A DNA stretch of 64,000 nt from Proteus vulgaris (GCF_033708015.1 NZ_CP137920.1:496001-560000), one strand, 5' to 3'. Counted from the stretch's first letter, positions 25,647-34,902 are shown. Notes: generated by a model from the letters alone, not told the origin. A program made the numbers and translations.

Positions 25647-26084
25647 TTTTTAATTAAGTCCTTTTCTGCTTGGCAGTTTATATAATTGCGAATTAAATTC
25701 GAGCAGAAGAATAGCAGTGCTTATCTATTGGTGCAATATAAGCATTTTATATGAGAGATATTATCTGAATATATATTTTTCTCTTTTTTCAGTACGAATG
25801 TATTATTTTCTCTTATCTTAATCGAGCGTAATAAAAATAGAAAAATAGATTTAACTTCTTTAAATTTAAGAGAATTACTTGATAGCTTAATTTTGATGAA
25901 ATGATTTTTACAGAGATAAATATTATATAAATCATTTAATTATACTTACCTTAAGTGTGAGTGAGGCGATTTTGTATTTATTTAGAATAATATCAAAGGA
26001 AGGTTGTATTTAGATGTGTTTTTTATTTGTTTAATGCTGACAAAATTTATATTCTTGATATTTATTGCTTATTGGTAAATAAAC
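25647..26084. other. AT-rich non-coding region between loiP and ugpC
   Basis: About 440 bp, strongly AT-rich, with many stops in all frames. It should include the loiP promoter. No hairpin or motif worth naming was found apart from the ugp terminator at its end. Confidence 0.4.
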
Positions 26085-26105
26085 AGCGATGTTTAAAACA
26101 CCGCT
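26085..26105 (-). terminator. Probable terminator of the ugpBAEC operon
   Basis: Arms AGCGATGTTT / AAACACCGCT (one mismatch), followed on the minus strand by GTTTATTTACC; 42 bp beyond the ugpC stop. Confidence 0.6.
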
Positions 26106-26146
26106 ATTCAGATTAAACTGAAAGTGAATAAAGTGATATCAAAGTC

Positions 26147-27247
26147 TTATGAAACCATTAATTCACTGATAAGCATCAAAGGGCGATTCATACGTTTCCC
26201 TGATTGTTGATTGAAAAAATGGAGATTTTCAGGATGAATCGTAAGGCCTATTTTATTGCCAATTTTCACGCCGTGGTCGTTTGGCGCACGAATAACAAGA
26301 GGTTGTTTTTGTTTATCGCACGTTGTGGCATAAATTAAAACATCTGCACCGAGAGCTTCAATAAATTCAACATCAACATGAAAAAGAGGATGTTGATGGC
26401 TAATCATTAAATGTTCAGGACGTAAACCTAATTTAATGGTTTGAGAAGAAAAATGCTGAGGTGAAACGGCAATATGCCCATCCGCGATTTCAATCACATT
26501 ATAATTAATCGTGACATCTAAGATATTCATTGCTGGAGAACCCATAAATGTCGCCACAAACACAGAGGCTGGGCTTTCATAAATATCTAACGGCGTGCCT
26601 ACTTGCTCTATATTTCCTTGATTTAAAACCACCAGTTTATCGGCTAATGTCATCGCTTCTACCTGATCGTGCGTTACATAAATCGATGTTGTGGAAAGTT
26701 TTCGCTGTAATTTTTTGATCTCCAAACGCATTTGAACCCGTAATTTAGCATCAAGATTAGAAAGGGGCTCATCAAATAAAAAGACTTTAGGATCACGAAC
26801 AATGGCTCTGCCCATCGCGACACGTTGACGTTGCCCACCTGACAGTTCTTTAGGTTTTCTATCAAGTAAATGGCTGATTTCAAGCATTTTAGCCGCATTT
26901 GTAACGAGCTCTTCAATCTTGGTTTTGGGTGTTTTTCGATTACGTAAACCATATGCCATATTGTTATAAACTGACATATGAGGATAAAGGGCATAGTTTT
27001 GAAACACCATGGCAATATCACGTTCACTAGGCTCATACTCATTAACCCGTAAATTATCAATAAATAAATCACCTTGTGTAATGGTTTCTAATCCTGCAAT
27101 CATTCGTAGTAAAGTTGATTTACCACAACCACTTGGACCAACTAATACCACCATTTCACCTTGCTCAATAGAAAGATTTATTTTTGAAATGGCTTGATGG
27201 CCATTTGGGTAACACTTTTCTAAATTTGTGAGAGTGACGGTTGTCAT
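26147..27247 (-). CDS. ugpC: Glycerol-3-phosphate ABC importer, ATP-binding subunit
   Basis: ATPase of the UgpBAEC importer for sn-glycerol-3-phosphate and glycerophosphodiesters. Walker A GPSGCGKST, signature LSGGQRQRVAMGRA, Walker B VFLFDEPLSNLDAKL, then a C-terminal regulatory (MalK-type TOBE) domain. The start was set at 27247 (MTTVTLTNLEK), after GGAG and 1 bp from the ugpE stop. 366 aa (E. coli 356). Last gene of the operon. Confidence 0.94.
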   Translation of the reverse strand: MTTVTLTNLEKCYPNGHQAISKINLSIEQGEMVVLVGPSGCGKSTLLRMIAGLETITQGDLFIDNLRVNEYEPSERDIAMVFQNYALYPHMSVYNNMAYGLRNRKTPKTKIEELVTNAAKMLEISHLLDRKPKELSGGQRQRVAMGRAIVRDPKVFLFDEPLSNLDAKLRVQMRLEIKKLQRKLSTTSIYVTHDQVEAMTLADKLVVLNQGNIEQVGTPLDIYESPASVFVATFMGSPAMNILDVTINYNVIEIADGHIAVSPQHFSSQTIKLGLRPEHLMISHQHPLFHVDVEFIEALGADVLIYATTCDKQKQPLVIRAPNDHGVKIGNKIGLTIHPENLHFFNQQSGKRMNRPLMLISELMVS

Positions 27248-27248
27248 G

Positions 27249-28097
27249 CTATTTCTCCGTATCAATAAAACCTTTAACAAAGGCGCTTTGCATCAAAATG
27301 ACAATCAGGACGGGAGGCAACATTGCAATTAACGTGGTCGCCATGATCTTATTCCATTCAACAACACCATCAGAAACCGCAACCATCTGTTTAATGCCCA
27401 TTACAATGGTGTAGTAGTGAGTATCTGTTGTGATCAACATTGGCCAAAGATATTGGTTCCAGCCATAAATAAAAGTGATAACAAATAGGGCGGCGATATT
27501 GGTGCGAGAAAGAGGAAGTAAAATAGTAAAAAAGAACTTAATAGGACCAGCGCCATCAATTTTAGCAGCTTCAATTAATTCAGGAGTAATAGTAAGAAAA
27601 AATTGGCGAAATAAAAAAGTGGCTGTGGCGCTGGCAATTAATGGAATGGTTAAACCTGCGTAAGAATTCAACACATTGAGATCCGTAACTACCTCAAATG
27701 TCGGCATAATGCGGACTTCAACAGGCAACATCAACGTAAAAAAGATAGTCCAAAAGGCGAGCATTCTTCCCGGAAATCGAAAGAAAACGACGGCGTAGGC
27801 GGATAAAATCGAGATTGTTAATTTCCCTATGGTGATCACCACTGCCATAATCAATGAATTCAATAACATACTATTAATTGAAATGGCGCTATTTTGTGTG
27901 GTGCCTGCCTGTAAAAATACCGATTTAAAAATTGTCATGCCTTCAGTACCAAACCAAAGGGGAGAACCAGTGGCAAATTCGGTGTTTTGATGTGTTGTTG
28001 CCACAAGTGCAATCCAGATAGGGAACGCAACAGAAAGTATGCCGATAATAAGAATAAAATGGCAGAAAGCATGAAATAAAGGTCTACGTTCAACCAT
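27249..28097 (-). CDS. ugpE: Glycerol-3-phosphate ABC importer, permease UgpE
   Basis: Second membrane subunit of UgpBAEC. 282 aa with six predicted helices. The EAA loop that docks onto UgpC is ELIEAAKIDGAGPIKFFFTILLPL (~residues 178-201). It overlaps ugpA by 1 bp and lies 1 bp before ugpC, so translation is coupled. Confidence 0.94.
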   Translation of the reverse strand: MVERRPLFHAFCHFILIIGILSVAFPIWIALVATTHQNTEFATGSPLWFGTEGMTIFKSVFLQAGTTQNSAISINSMLLNSLIMAVVITIGKLTISILSAYAVVFFRFPGRMLAFWTIFFTLMLPVEVRIMPTFEVVTDLNVLNSYAGLTIPLIASATATFLFRQFFLTITPELIEAAKIDGAGPIKFFFTILLPLSRTNIAALFVITFIYGWNQYLWPMLITTDTHYYTIVMGIKQMVAVSDGVVEWNKIMATTLIAMLPPVLIVILMQSAFVKGFIDTEK

Positions 28098-28981
28098 CAG
28101 TAAGCCACCTTTTTCTCAACATAACGAAATTGAATAATGGTTAATATCGCGACAATAAACATCAAAATAACGGATTGTGCGGCGGAAGAGCCTAAATCTA
28201 ATCCGACGAAACCATCGTTATAGACTTTATAAACGAGCGTTGATGTACTACTCCCTGGACCACCTTGTGTCATCGCATGGATAATGGCAAACGTATCAAA
28301 AAAGGCATAAGCAAAATTAACCACAAGTAAGAAAAATGTAGTGGGAGAAATTAAAGGGAGACTGATAGTCATAAAGCGCTTAATAGGGCCACTACCATCG
28401 ATAGCTGCGGCTTCTAAAAGAGATTTAGGGACAGATTGCAATGCGGCGAGGAAAAATAGAAAGTTATAACTCACTTGTTTCCATGTCGCTGTTAAGATCA
28501 CCATCCACATAGCGTGATGTGTATTAAGTACAGGATCCCAATTAATGCCTATTTTTTTTAATTGTTGGCTTAATACACCAATCGTGGGATCAAGCATAAA
28601 TAACCAAAGAAAACCCGCAATAACCGGCGCAATAGCATAGGGTGAAATTAATATAGTGCGATAAAAAAGTTTACCTCGCAAAATTTGCTCAGCAATGCCT
28701 GCCAAAACAAGTGCTAATAACATTGATAAAAATACGACACTGATACTGAAAAGAAGTGTCGTGACCAAGCTATCAAAGTAATAACGATTGCTAAAAAGTC
28801 GCTGGAAATTTTCAAAACCAACAAATTCTCGACTAAGCCCAAATGCATCTTCTAATTGAAATGACTGAAAGAAAGCTTGTCCAGCAGGCCAAATAAAAAA
28901 GATAAGCGTGATAGCTAATTGGGGGAAAATCAGCGCTAGTGGTAACCCTTTTTGTTTAAAATAAATGGATTGAGATGCCAT
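28097..28981 (-). CDS. ugpA: Glycerol-3-phosphate ABC importer, permease UgpA
   Basis: First membrane subunit of the importer. 294 aa with six helices. The EAA loop LLEAAAIDGSGPIKRFMTISLPL lies at ~190-212, and EFVGFENFQRLFSNRYYFDSL is typical of MalF/UgpA-type permeases. It follows ugpB after a hairpin that probably keeps the membrane subunits below the binding protein. Confidence 0.94.
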   Translation of the reverse strand: MASQSIYFKQKGLPLALIFPQLAITLIFFIWPAGQAFFQSFQLEDAFGLSREFVGFENFQRLFSNRYYFDSLVTTLLFSISVVFLSMLLALVLAGIAEQILRGKLFYRTILISPYAIAPVIAGFLWLFMLDPTIGVLSQQLKKIGINWDPVLNTHHAMWMVILTATWKQVSYNFLFFLAALQSVPKSLLEAAAIDGSGPIKRFMTISLPLISPTTFFLLVVNFAYAFFDTFAIIHAMTQGGPGSSTSTLVYKVYNDGFVGLDLGSSAAQSVILMFIVAILTIIQFRYVEKKVAY

Positions 28982-29010
28982 ACTATATCCAGTAAATCGA
29001 TAAAAACAGA

Positions 29011-29032
29011 AGGCGAGCTATTTTGCTCGCCT
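29011..29032 (-). terminator. Intercistronic hairpin between ugpB and ugpA
   Basis: Perfect 8-bp stem AGGCGAGC / GCTCGCCT with a 6-nt loop, followed on the minus strand by TCTGTTTTTA. Hairpins after the binding-protein gene are common in ABC importer operons and favour its higher expression; acting as a partial terminator is an inference. Confidence 0.65.
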
Positions 29033-29043
29033 AATCTAAGTGA

Positions 29044-30351
29044 CTATTGCTGAGTACGTTCAAAACGGCGTAATTGCTCATTTCCACGTGTAACTGCATT
29101 ATCTAACGCAACTTGAGCACTCTGTTTCCCTGACCAGACTTTCTCTAACTCTTCATCAACAATTTCTCGTGTTTGCAGAAAATTACCAAAACGTAATCCT
29201 TTTGAATTTGCGGTAGGCTCTGACGTTGTCATTTGTAATATTGCGGTATCAGCCCCAGGGTTTTTCTGATAAAAACCTTGCTGCTGTGTTAATGCATAAG
29301 CTGCTTTAGTGATTGGTAAATAACCTGTTGCTTGGTGCCAATCGGCTTGCACTTCAGGGCTTGAAAGATAGGTGAAGAATTTGGCAACGCCGTTATATTC
29401 GGCATCTGGGCGCCCTGACATAACCCATAACGATGCCCCGCCAATAAGCGTATTTGCTGGTTCTTGTACGAGAGTATCGTCGTAAGGCAATTGACTAACA
29501 CCAATATCAAGACCTTTCATATTCTCTTTAATACCCGCAAAACCTGCGGATGATTCCATCACCATGGCACACTCTTGGGTATAAAAGAGAGGCATTGCAT
29601 CCGATTGGCGTCCGCCATATTTGAAAATACCTGATTTAGACCAATCTGCCATTTGTTGAATATGCGCTACAAAAGGTGCTTTATTAAATAGAAACGTGGT
29701 ATCAAAACCATCGAAGCCGTTATTTTTTGTCGCAATAGGTAAATTATTGCGCGCACCAAAGTTTTCGATTTGTGTCCATGATTGCCATGTGGTGGTAAAT
29801 CCACATTTAACACCAGAATCGAGCAGTTTTTGAGATACGGCTTCCATCTCTTTCCATGTCTTTGGTGGCTGTTCTATTCCTGCTTTTTTAAAGAGGGCTT
29901 TATTGTAATAAAGTACAGGCGTGGAACTATTAAATGGCAGTGACATCATTTTGCCATCAGGAGTGGTGTAATAGCCTGTAACAGTAGAAAGATAGCGATT
30001 AGGATCAAAAGGTTCGTTGGTTTTTTCCATTAATTGATAAACAGGAAAAACAGCTTTTTTAGCTCCCATCATACTGGCTGTACCCACTTCGAATACTTGC
30101 ACAATAGCAGGTTGGTTTTTAGCGCGAAATGAAGCCACAGCACTCGTCATTGTTTCAGCGTAAGTGCCTTTATAAACAGGCTTTATCTCATATTCAGATT
30201 GACTGGCATTAAAATCAGAGGCGATTTGATTGACTTTCTGACCGAGCGCACCCCCCATTGCATGCCACCATTCAATTTGTGTTTTTGCGTGTGTAGGAGA
30301 GGTAAATAACGCCATCGCAACAGCAAGACCTGTTATTGATTTTATCGACAT
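29044..30351 (-). CDS. ugpB: Glycerol-3-phosphate-binding periplasmic protein
   Basis: Solute-binding protein that delivers glycerol-3-phosphate to UgpAEC. It has a signal peptide ending at ...TSPTHA (about 22 residues), then KTQIEWWHAMGGALG, the conserved UgpB start. 435 aa against 438 in E. coli. First gene of ugpBAEC, with a Pho box 69 bp upstream, consistent with PhoB control during phosphate starvation. Confidence 0.95.
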   Translation of the reverse strand: MSIKSITGLAVAMALFTSPTHAKTQIEWWHAMGGALGQKVNQIASDFNASQSEYEIKPVYKGTYAETMTSAVASFRAKNQPAIVQVFEVGTASMMGAKKAVFPVYQLMEKTNEPFDPNRYLSTVTGYYTTPDGKMMSLPFNSSTPVLYYNKALFKKAGIEQPPKTWKEMEAVSQKLLDSGVKCGFTTTWQSWTQIENFGARNNLPIATKNNGFDGFDTTFLFNKAPFVAHIQQMADWSKSGIFKYGGRQSDAMPLFYTQECAMVMESSAGFAGIKENMKGLDIGVSQLPYDDTLVQEPANTLIGGASLWVMSGRPDAEYNGVAKFFTYLSSPEVQADWHQATGYLPITKAAYALTQQQGFYQKNPGADTAILQMTTSEPTANSKGLRFGNFLQTREIVDEELEKVWSGKQSAQVALDNAVTRGNEQLRRFERTQQ

Positions 30352-30419
30352 GCAGAATTTCCTTTTTAATCGAAAGTTAAAGGTGCAATCTAATCTTCGA
30401 ATTACCCTAAATGTTATTT

Positions 30420-30437
30420 ATGACAAAGGGGTGACAA
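30420..30437 (-). promoter_or_regulatory. Pho box for ugpB
   Basis: On the minus strand TTGTCAC-CCCT-TTGTCAT: two 7-mers 11 bp apart, matching the PhoB direct-repeat pattern CTGTCAT-N4-CTGTCAT. It lies 69 bp upstream of ugpB. Confidence 0.75.
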
Positions 30438-30464
30438 TTAAATGAAGATATATTGATGGTATGA

Positions 30465-30482
30465 CTGTCAAATTGCTGTCAT
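30465..30482 (+). promoter_or_regulatory. Pho box for ugpQ
   Basis: CTGTCAA-ATTG-CTGTCAT on the plus strand, two repeats exactly 11 bp apart, with a further TTGTCAT at 30489-30495. It lies 44 bp upstream of the divergent ugpQ. It gives the phosphodiesterase gene its own PhoB site. Confidence 0.8.
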
Positions 30483-30525
30483 AAATGGTTGTCATGATGT
30501 CGGCACAAATGAAAAGGAGAGAGAA

Positions 30526-31245
30526 ATGAAGATAGCTGCTCACCGAGGTTTTTCTGGAAAAGCCCCTGAAAATACATTGGCTGCGTTTAAAATGGCGATT
30601 GATTTCGGGTGCGAATGGATTGAAACGGATGTGCAATTAACGGCGGATTATGTTCCAGTGCTTATTCATGATAAAACAGTGAATCGTTGCACGAATGGGC
30701 AAGGTGCTGTGCGTTTTCATACCTTAGATGATTTACATCGCCTTGATGCGGGAAGTTGGTTTAGTTCACTCTATCAAGGTGAGAAAATTCCTTCTTTAAG
30801 ACAAGGATTGCAGCTAATTAAACGTTCAGGAACAAAGCTTAATATAGAGCTGAAAACATGGCCTGATGATGATGTTGAGCGTTTATGCTTAGCCGTTTCT
30901 GACATGATAAAAAGTGCAGATATTCCGAATGAGCAAATTTTATTTTCTTCTTTTGATACGCATGCACTTATCGTTATGAAACGATACCTGCCTTATATTC
31001 GCAGAGGCCAATTATGGGACGAGATCCCTGATAATGCGTTAGAAACACTAAACGCAATTGATGGTTTTAGTGTGCATTGTAATTACAAATATCTTACGCA
31101 AGAACAAGCCCAATTGTTAAAACAAGCAGGCTATGAAATTTATTGTTATACCCCTAATAATCCTGAAGAAGTGAAAGATTTTGAGCAATGGGGTGTTGAT
31201 ATGCTGATCACTGATATGCCTGATGTTTATCAAATAGCAAAATGA
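30526..31245 (+). CDS. ugpQ: Glycerophosphodiester phosphodiesterase UgpQ
   Basis: Hydrolyses glycerophosphodiesters to glycerol-3-phosphate and an alcohol; no signal peptide, so cytoplasmic like E. coli UgpQ. GDPD motifs: AHRGFSGKAPENTLAAF (catalytic His and Arg), WIETDVQLT (metal ligands Glu and Asp), VLIHDKTVNRCTNG (second catalytic His), NIELKTW. 239 aa (E. coli 247). Start preceded by AAGGAGAG. In E. coli ugpQ is the last gene of ugpBAECQ; here it is divergent from ugpB. Confidence 0.88.
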   Translation: MKIAAHRGFSGKAPENTLAAFKMAIDFGCEWIETDVQLTADYVPVLIHDKTVNRCTNGQGAVRFHTLDDLHRLDAGSWFSSLYQGEKIPSLRQGLQLIKRSGTKLNIELKTWPDDDVERLCLAVSDMIKSADIPNEQILFSSFDTHALIVMKRYLPYIRRGQLWDEIPDNALETLNAIDGFSVHCNYKYLTQEQAQLLKQAGYEIYCYTPNNPEEVKDFEQWGVDMLITDMPDVYQIAK

Positions 31246-31283
31246 AAAAGCGCTAACTCTTCCTCGTACTTTTACTGAATAAG

Positions 31284-31313
31284 GCGTTATCGATATATTT
31301 GATAACGCTTTTT
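31284..31313 (+). terminator. Terminator of ugpQ
   Basis: 8-bp stem GCGTTATC / GATAACGC with a 9-nt loop followed by TTTTT. Confidence 0.82.
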
Positions 31314-31471
31314 ATCCTTTTCCTTTCAAATACTATTTACAGAAATTAAATAAGAGAAACGTTGAGTAATAGATGTTTTCTTTACATTCTCTGCTATTAT
31401 CCTGCGCAATTAATGAATAGATATTGTTCAATACGGTAATGTTTATCTCATTAAAAATAAAAATGGGGAAA

Positions 31472-31540
31472 ATGGTTAGCGAATATAGTGACCTTATCAA
31501 TCCAGCCTCTAAGGGTAGAGGTGCGTTATTTCTACTTTAA
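31472..31540 (+). CDS. Possible 22-codon leader peptide before carbamate kinase
   Basis: A short frame begins ATGGTTAGCGAATAT at 31472, just after GGGGAAA (a fair ribosome site), and ends with TAA at 31540, 28 bp before the carbamate kinase ATG. The peptide starts MVSEYSDLIN and includes KGRG. Inside it CCTCT-AAGGGT-AGAGG forms a small hairpin. The position suggests a regulatory upstream ORF or a structured leader, but no family is recognised and it may be chance. Confidence 0.35.
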   Translation: MVSEYSDLINPASKGRGALFLL

Positions 31541-31568
31541 TTGCCAATAATATTATTGAGAGTGAAAT

Positions 31569-32516
31569 ATGAAAGAACTCGTTGTGGTTGCTATTGGAGG
31601 CAACAGTATTATTAAAGACAATGCTAGCCAGTCTATCGCTCATCAAGAACAAGCAGTACAAGAGGTTGCCGCCCATATTAGTGATATGGTGGCTGAAGGG
31701 TACAATATTGTATTAACTCATGGTAACGGGCCACAAGTTGGGCTTGATTTACGTCGCGCCGAAGTGGCACATGTGCAAGAAGGTTTACCATTAACACCAT
31801 TAGCCAACTGTGTTGCTGATACACAAGGTGGTATTGGTTATTTAATACAACAAGCGTTAACGAATAAGCTTAGTGTTGAACAAAATACACAAGCAATTAC
31901 CCTTATCACACAAGTTGAAGTTGATAAAAACGATCCCAATTTTATTTCTCCAACTAAGCCTATTGGTGCATTTTTCTCTGAACAAGAGATGGTGCAATTA
32001 AAGCAAGAAAATCCGCAATGGCACTTTGTTGAAGATTCTGGTCGTGGTTATCGTCGTGTAGTTGCCTCGCCCATTCCCCAACATGTTATTGAATCTAAGG
32101 CAATTAAGTCACTATCAGAGTGTGGTTATATCGTGATTGCTGTGGGGGGCGGTGGTATTCCAGTTATTAAAAATGAACATGGTAATTACCAAAGTGTTGA
32201 TGCTGTTATTGATAAAGATCTGTCATCAACATTGCTCGCCAAAGAATTACATGCAGATATTCTTATCATCACCACAGGTGTTGAAAAAGTCTGTATTCAT
32301 TTCGGCAAACCAGAACAAAAAGCGTTGGGTGAAACGACGGTTGCAGAAATGACACAATATATGCATGAAGGGCATTTTCCTCCAGGGAGTATGCTTCCTA
32401 AAATTGAAGCTAGCCTCTCATTTTTAGCTGCGGGTGGAAAAAGAGTTATTATCACAACGCCAGAAAAGTTAGCTTCTGCCTTAAAAGGTGAAACTGGAAC
32501 ACATATTGTTGCTTAA
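31569..32516 (+). CDS. arcC: Carbamate kinase
   Basis: Converts carbamoyl phosphate and ADP to carbamate and ATP; carbamate falls to ammonia and CO2. Family signatures: AIGGNSII at the start, THGNGPQVGL (~residues 50-59), TQGGIGYLIQQAL, and GVEKVCIHFGKPEQ; 315 aa is the usual length. It stands alone, with no arginine deiminase (arcA) or ornithine carbamoyltransferase (arcB) beside it, so its pathway is not shown by context. Followed by a terminator. The paralogue name is uncertain. Confidence 0.88.
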   Translation: MKELVVVAIGGNSIIKDNASQSIAHQEQAVQEVAAHISDMVAEGYNIVLTHGNGPQVGLDLRRAEVAHVQEGLPLTPLANCVADTQGGIGYLIQQALTNKLSVEQNTQAITLITQVEVDKNDPNFISPTKPIGAFFSEQEMVQLKQENPQWHFVEDSGRGYRRVVASPIPQHVIESKAIKSLSECGYIVIAVGGGGIPVIKNEHGNYQSVDAVIDKDLSSTLLAKELHADILIITTGVEKVCIHFGKPEQKALGETTVAEMTQYMHEGHFPPGSMLPKIEASLSFLAAGGKRVIITTPEKLASALKGETGTHIVA

Positions 32517-32552
32517 TTATCTTTATCAGTAGTGTACGATTATTTCATTGAT

Positions 32553-32583
32553 AAGCGCCTTATTTGTAAAAAGTAAGGCGCTT
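32553..32583. terminator. Bidirectional terminator between arcC and the CynX-like gene
   Basis: Perfect 10-bp stem AAGCGCCTTA / TAAGGCGCTT, loop of 11, followed by ATTTTAT; between convergent genes. Confidence 0.8.
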
Positions 32584-32614
32584 ATTTTATGGGAGTCTTA
32601 AAGATAGGGAACTA

Positions 32615-33805
32615 TTAAGTAGGATGATTAGCAGGATAGGCTTTTGCATAATGACGAGGATTTAATCTTGAAAATAATCCTATAGTCACAATCACTAAAA
32701 TAGCATGGAATGCCCATGCATAAGTAAAGCTTCCATCCGACTGGCGTAATAGCACAGCAACTAATGGGCCAAACGCGGCAATAATAAACCCCCCGCCTTG
32801 CATTAAGGCTGATAGAGCTCCCGCTTGCGCTGGATCAGGAATATGATCCAGCGCGACAATCATCATCATGGAAAAACATCCACCTAAGCCACAACCTAAG
32901 AAAATACTCCAAAGATAAGGAGCACTCATTGGAATAATCATGATTGCGGCAAAACCGATAAATTGGCTTATTAATGTTACCGTAAGCCAAAAACGTCTAT
33001 CGTGATTTTTAGCTGCTAAGAAAGGAATAATTAACGCGGCGGAGGCTTGGAAAAGGGAAAGGATGGCGACAAGTGAGCCACTTTGTGCGCTTGGCATTCC
33101 TAGTGATTGGTAGAAAGGTGCCAACCATGCCACAACAGAGGCGTAACCTGCATTAACACAACCAAAACCTAAAATAAGCAATCCTGTTCTAGGGCGCCAA
33201 ATTAAGGTATTGAGTGATATTTTATTAGTAGAGGTGACACTGTTTTGAATTGAAAAAAGAATAGCGATAAAGGCAAAACCTGCGGGAAGCGCAAACCAAG
33301 CTAAAGCATTTTGCCACTGGCCATAATTTGCCGTAAGAAGAGGGGATAATTGCGCTCCGAGTGCACCACCTCCCATTAACATGGCGGAATATAGCCCCAT
33401 CATAATAGGTGTTCGATTTCCAAACCATCCTTTAATAATGCCGGGAAATACCGCTTGAATATAGGCAACGCTTAAACCGCAAAAGAGGGCTGTCAGCAAT
33501 AGTTGATTACCATCAGAAACATAAGCCCGAGAAAATGAGCCTATAAGAAGCATCAACATTGCGACTAAAAGTCCTTTACGTACTTGAATATAAGGCTGTA
33601 AGAACGGAACGATTAGTGCACCTACGCCCATTAAAAGCATGGGTAATAGCGTGAGTAACGAGACTTGGCTATAACTCATTCCTGTTGAAATAATAATATT
33701 GTCAATAACAGGGCCGGGGCTGGTTAAGAAAGGGCGTAAATTTATCCCAACTAGAATAATAGTGAGGATAATCTGCCATGTTTTTTTTCTTGGTAAGGCA
33801 GTCAT
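32615..33805 (-). CDS. MFS transporter of the CynX/NimT family
   Basis: Twelve-helix MFS protein of 396 aa. The N-terminus WQIILTIILVGINLRPFLTSPGPVID is the hallmark of the CynX/NimT (cyanate/2-nitroimidazole) group, in which the LRP motif in helix 1 is conserved. Substrates of the group are small anionic or aromatic compounds; the actual one is unknown. A 25-bp palindrome lies 22 bp upstream of the start and may be its operator; no regulator gene is adjacent. Confidence 0.82.
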   Translation of the reverse strand: MTALPRKKTWQIILTIILVGINLRPFLTSPGPVIDNIIISTGMSYSQVSLLTLLPMLLMGVGALIVPFLQPYIQVRKGLLVAMLMLLIGSFSRAYVSDGNQLLLTALFCGLSVAYIQAVFPGIIKGWFGNRTPIMMGLYSAMLMGGGALGAQLSPLLTANYGQWQNALAWFALPAGFAFIAILFSIQNSVTSTNKISLNTLIWRPRTGLLILGFGCVNAGYASVVAWLAPFYQSLGMPSAQSGSLVAILSLFQASAALIIPFLAAKNHDRRFWLTVTLISQFIGFAAIMIIPMSAPYLWSIFLGCGLGGCFSMMMIVALDHIPDPAQAGALSALMQGGGFIIAAFGPLVAVLLRQSDGSFTYAWAFHAILVIVTIGLFSRLNPRHYAKAYPANHPT

Positions 33806-33827
33806 TATAATTCTCTGATAAACATAA

Positions 33828-33852
33828 ATATTGTCTATTGTATAGACAATAT
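33828..33852. promoter_or_regulatory. 25-bp palindromic operator upstream of the CynX-like gene
   Basis: Arms ATATTGTCTAT and ATAGACAATAT are exact inverted repeats separated by TGT. It lies 23-47 bp before the start codon, where a repressor would block transcription. The regulator is not encoded next to it. The rest of 33853-34143 is AT-rich without visible genes. Confidence 0.65.
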
Positions 33853-34143
33853 CTGTATAAACAAATGGCTATATTGAATATTTAAGTGTTATTTACAGTA
33901 AAGGGGGGCTAGGTATCTGCATTATTGGGATGGAGAGGCGAGTGTTTCATTATTTTAAAAATAAAACTAATAAATCGCTTAGACAGCGTAAGAGATAGTG
34001 ATGTGAAAAGAGATTGGTATTACTAATGTTTTTCTATCTTATAAAAAGATAATGTTAATTTTAGTTTATTTATAAAGATAAACATTATCTCTTATTAAAG
34101 AAATGTTTATCTAAATCGATCTTGATACTAAGAATAGATAATT

Positions 34144-34902
34144 TTATGGATAAGTTTTACCTCTATAACTTAGCTTCCACTGTTTAATTTGGCTTTTAGG
34201 GTTAATTAATGTGAATTCATAGTGTTCAAAATGAGAAAGTACTTTTTTAAATTCAACTGTCGCTTTATCTAAATCCCATGATTTAGGGAAATAAAAACCA
34301 TCAAAAGAAATATTTTCTAATCTGGCAATAAATTGATGGATAAATTCATCAAAACCCGCGTAAGTCAGTGCGATTTTGCCTGTCCAATCAATATGGAAAG
34401 TATTATTGGATTGACGTTGGAAAGTAATTTGATGCTTTGTACACTCATCATGCCCTAATAAATAAAGACTAAAAGCAGGGATTTCTGCGTATTCTTCATC
34501 CTCATCTTCATCACTATGGATTTGAGGGGCGATATCAACATTAAATTGATGAGTCACAAAGTTATCAAAATCGAAAGGCGCATTTCCTGTGTTGAGTAAA
34601 ATACCTTGGTCGTCAGACCAATAAGTTGAGGAGAGTGTACAGCAGTGATAATTATCCCAGACAATTTGATCTTGCCAGTGTGCAAGGCTGGTATATTCTT
34701 GCTGATCATCTGATCCTTCATCATCACTATCAGCACAATAATCTTTACCCTCGCTTAAATAGTAATCGGCGCTTCTAAGGTGAAGATCAAACCAAAGTTG
34801 TCCATTTTTATCTAATCGACCAGACCAAACAAATTCTTTGATTGTATGAGGTTTAGGGTAAGCGCTATCAATAAAAGTAATGGTACGTAATGCTGTGGTC
34901 AT
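34144..34902 (-). CDS. Acidic cytoplasmic protein of unknown function
   Basis: 252 aa, not recognised. It has no signal peptide or membrane segment. Two runs are very acidic (SDDEGSDDQQE near residue 60 and SDEDEDEEYAE near 135), and aromatic residues are frequent (W and Y about 8%). The C-terminus KQWKLSYRGKTYP is basic. It is a real-looking gene: long, with its own start close to divergent 34990. A SUKH-type protein lies next to it, which hints at a toxin/immunity context but proves nothing. Confidence 0.7.
   Translation of the reverse strand: MTTALRTITFIDSAYPKPHTIKEFVWSGRLDKNGQLWFDLHLRSADYYLSEGKDYCADSDDEGSDDQQEYTSLAHWQDQIVWDNYHCCTLSSTYWSDDQGILLNTGNAPFDFDNFVTHQFNVDIAPQIHSDEDEDEEYAEIPAFSLYLLGHDECTKHQITFQRQSNNTFHIDWTGKIALTYAGFDEFIHQFIARLENISFDGFYFPKSWDLDKATVEFKKVLSHFEHYEFTLINPKSQIKQWKLSYRGKTYP

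Noticed and set aside
31501..31530. GTAGAGGTGCG upstream of arcC considered as a lysine riboswitch
   Set aside because: Only the short AGAGGTGC string matches; the space before the gene is far too small for that large aptamer.
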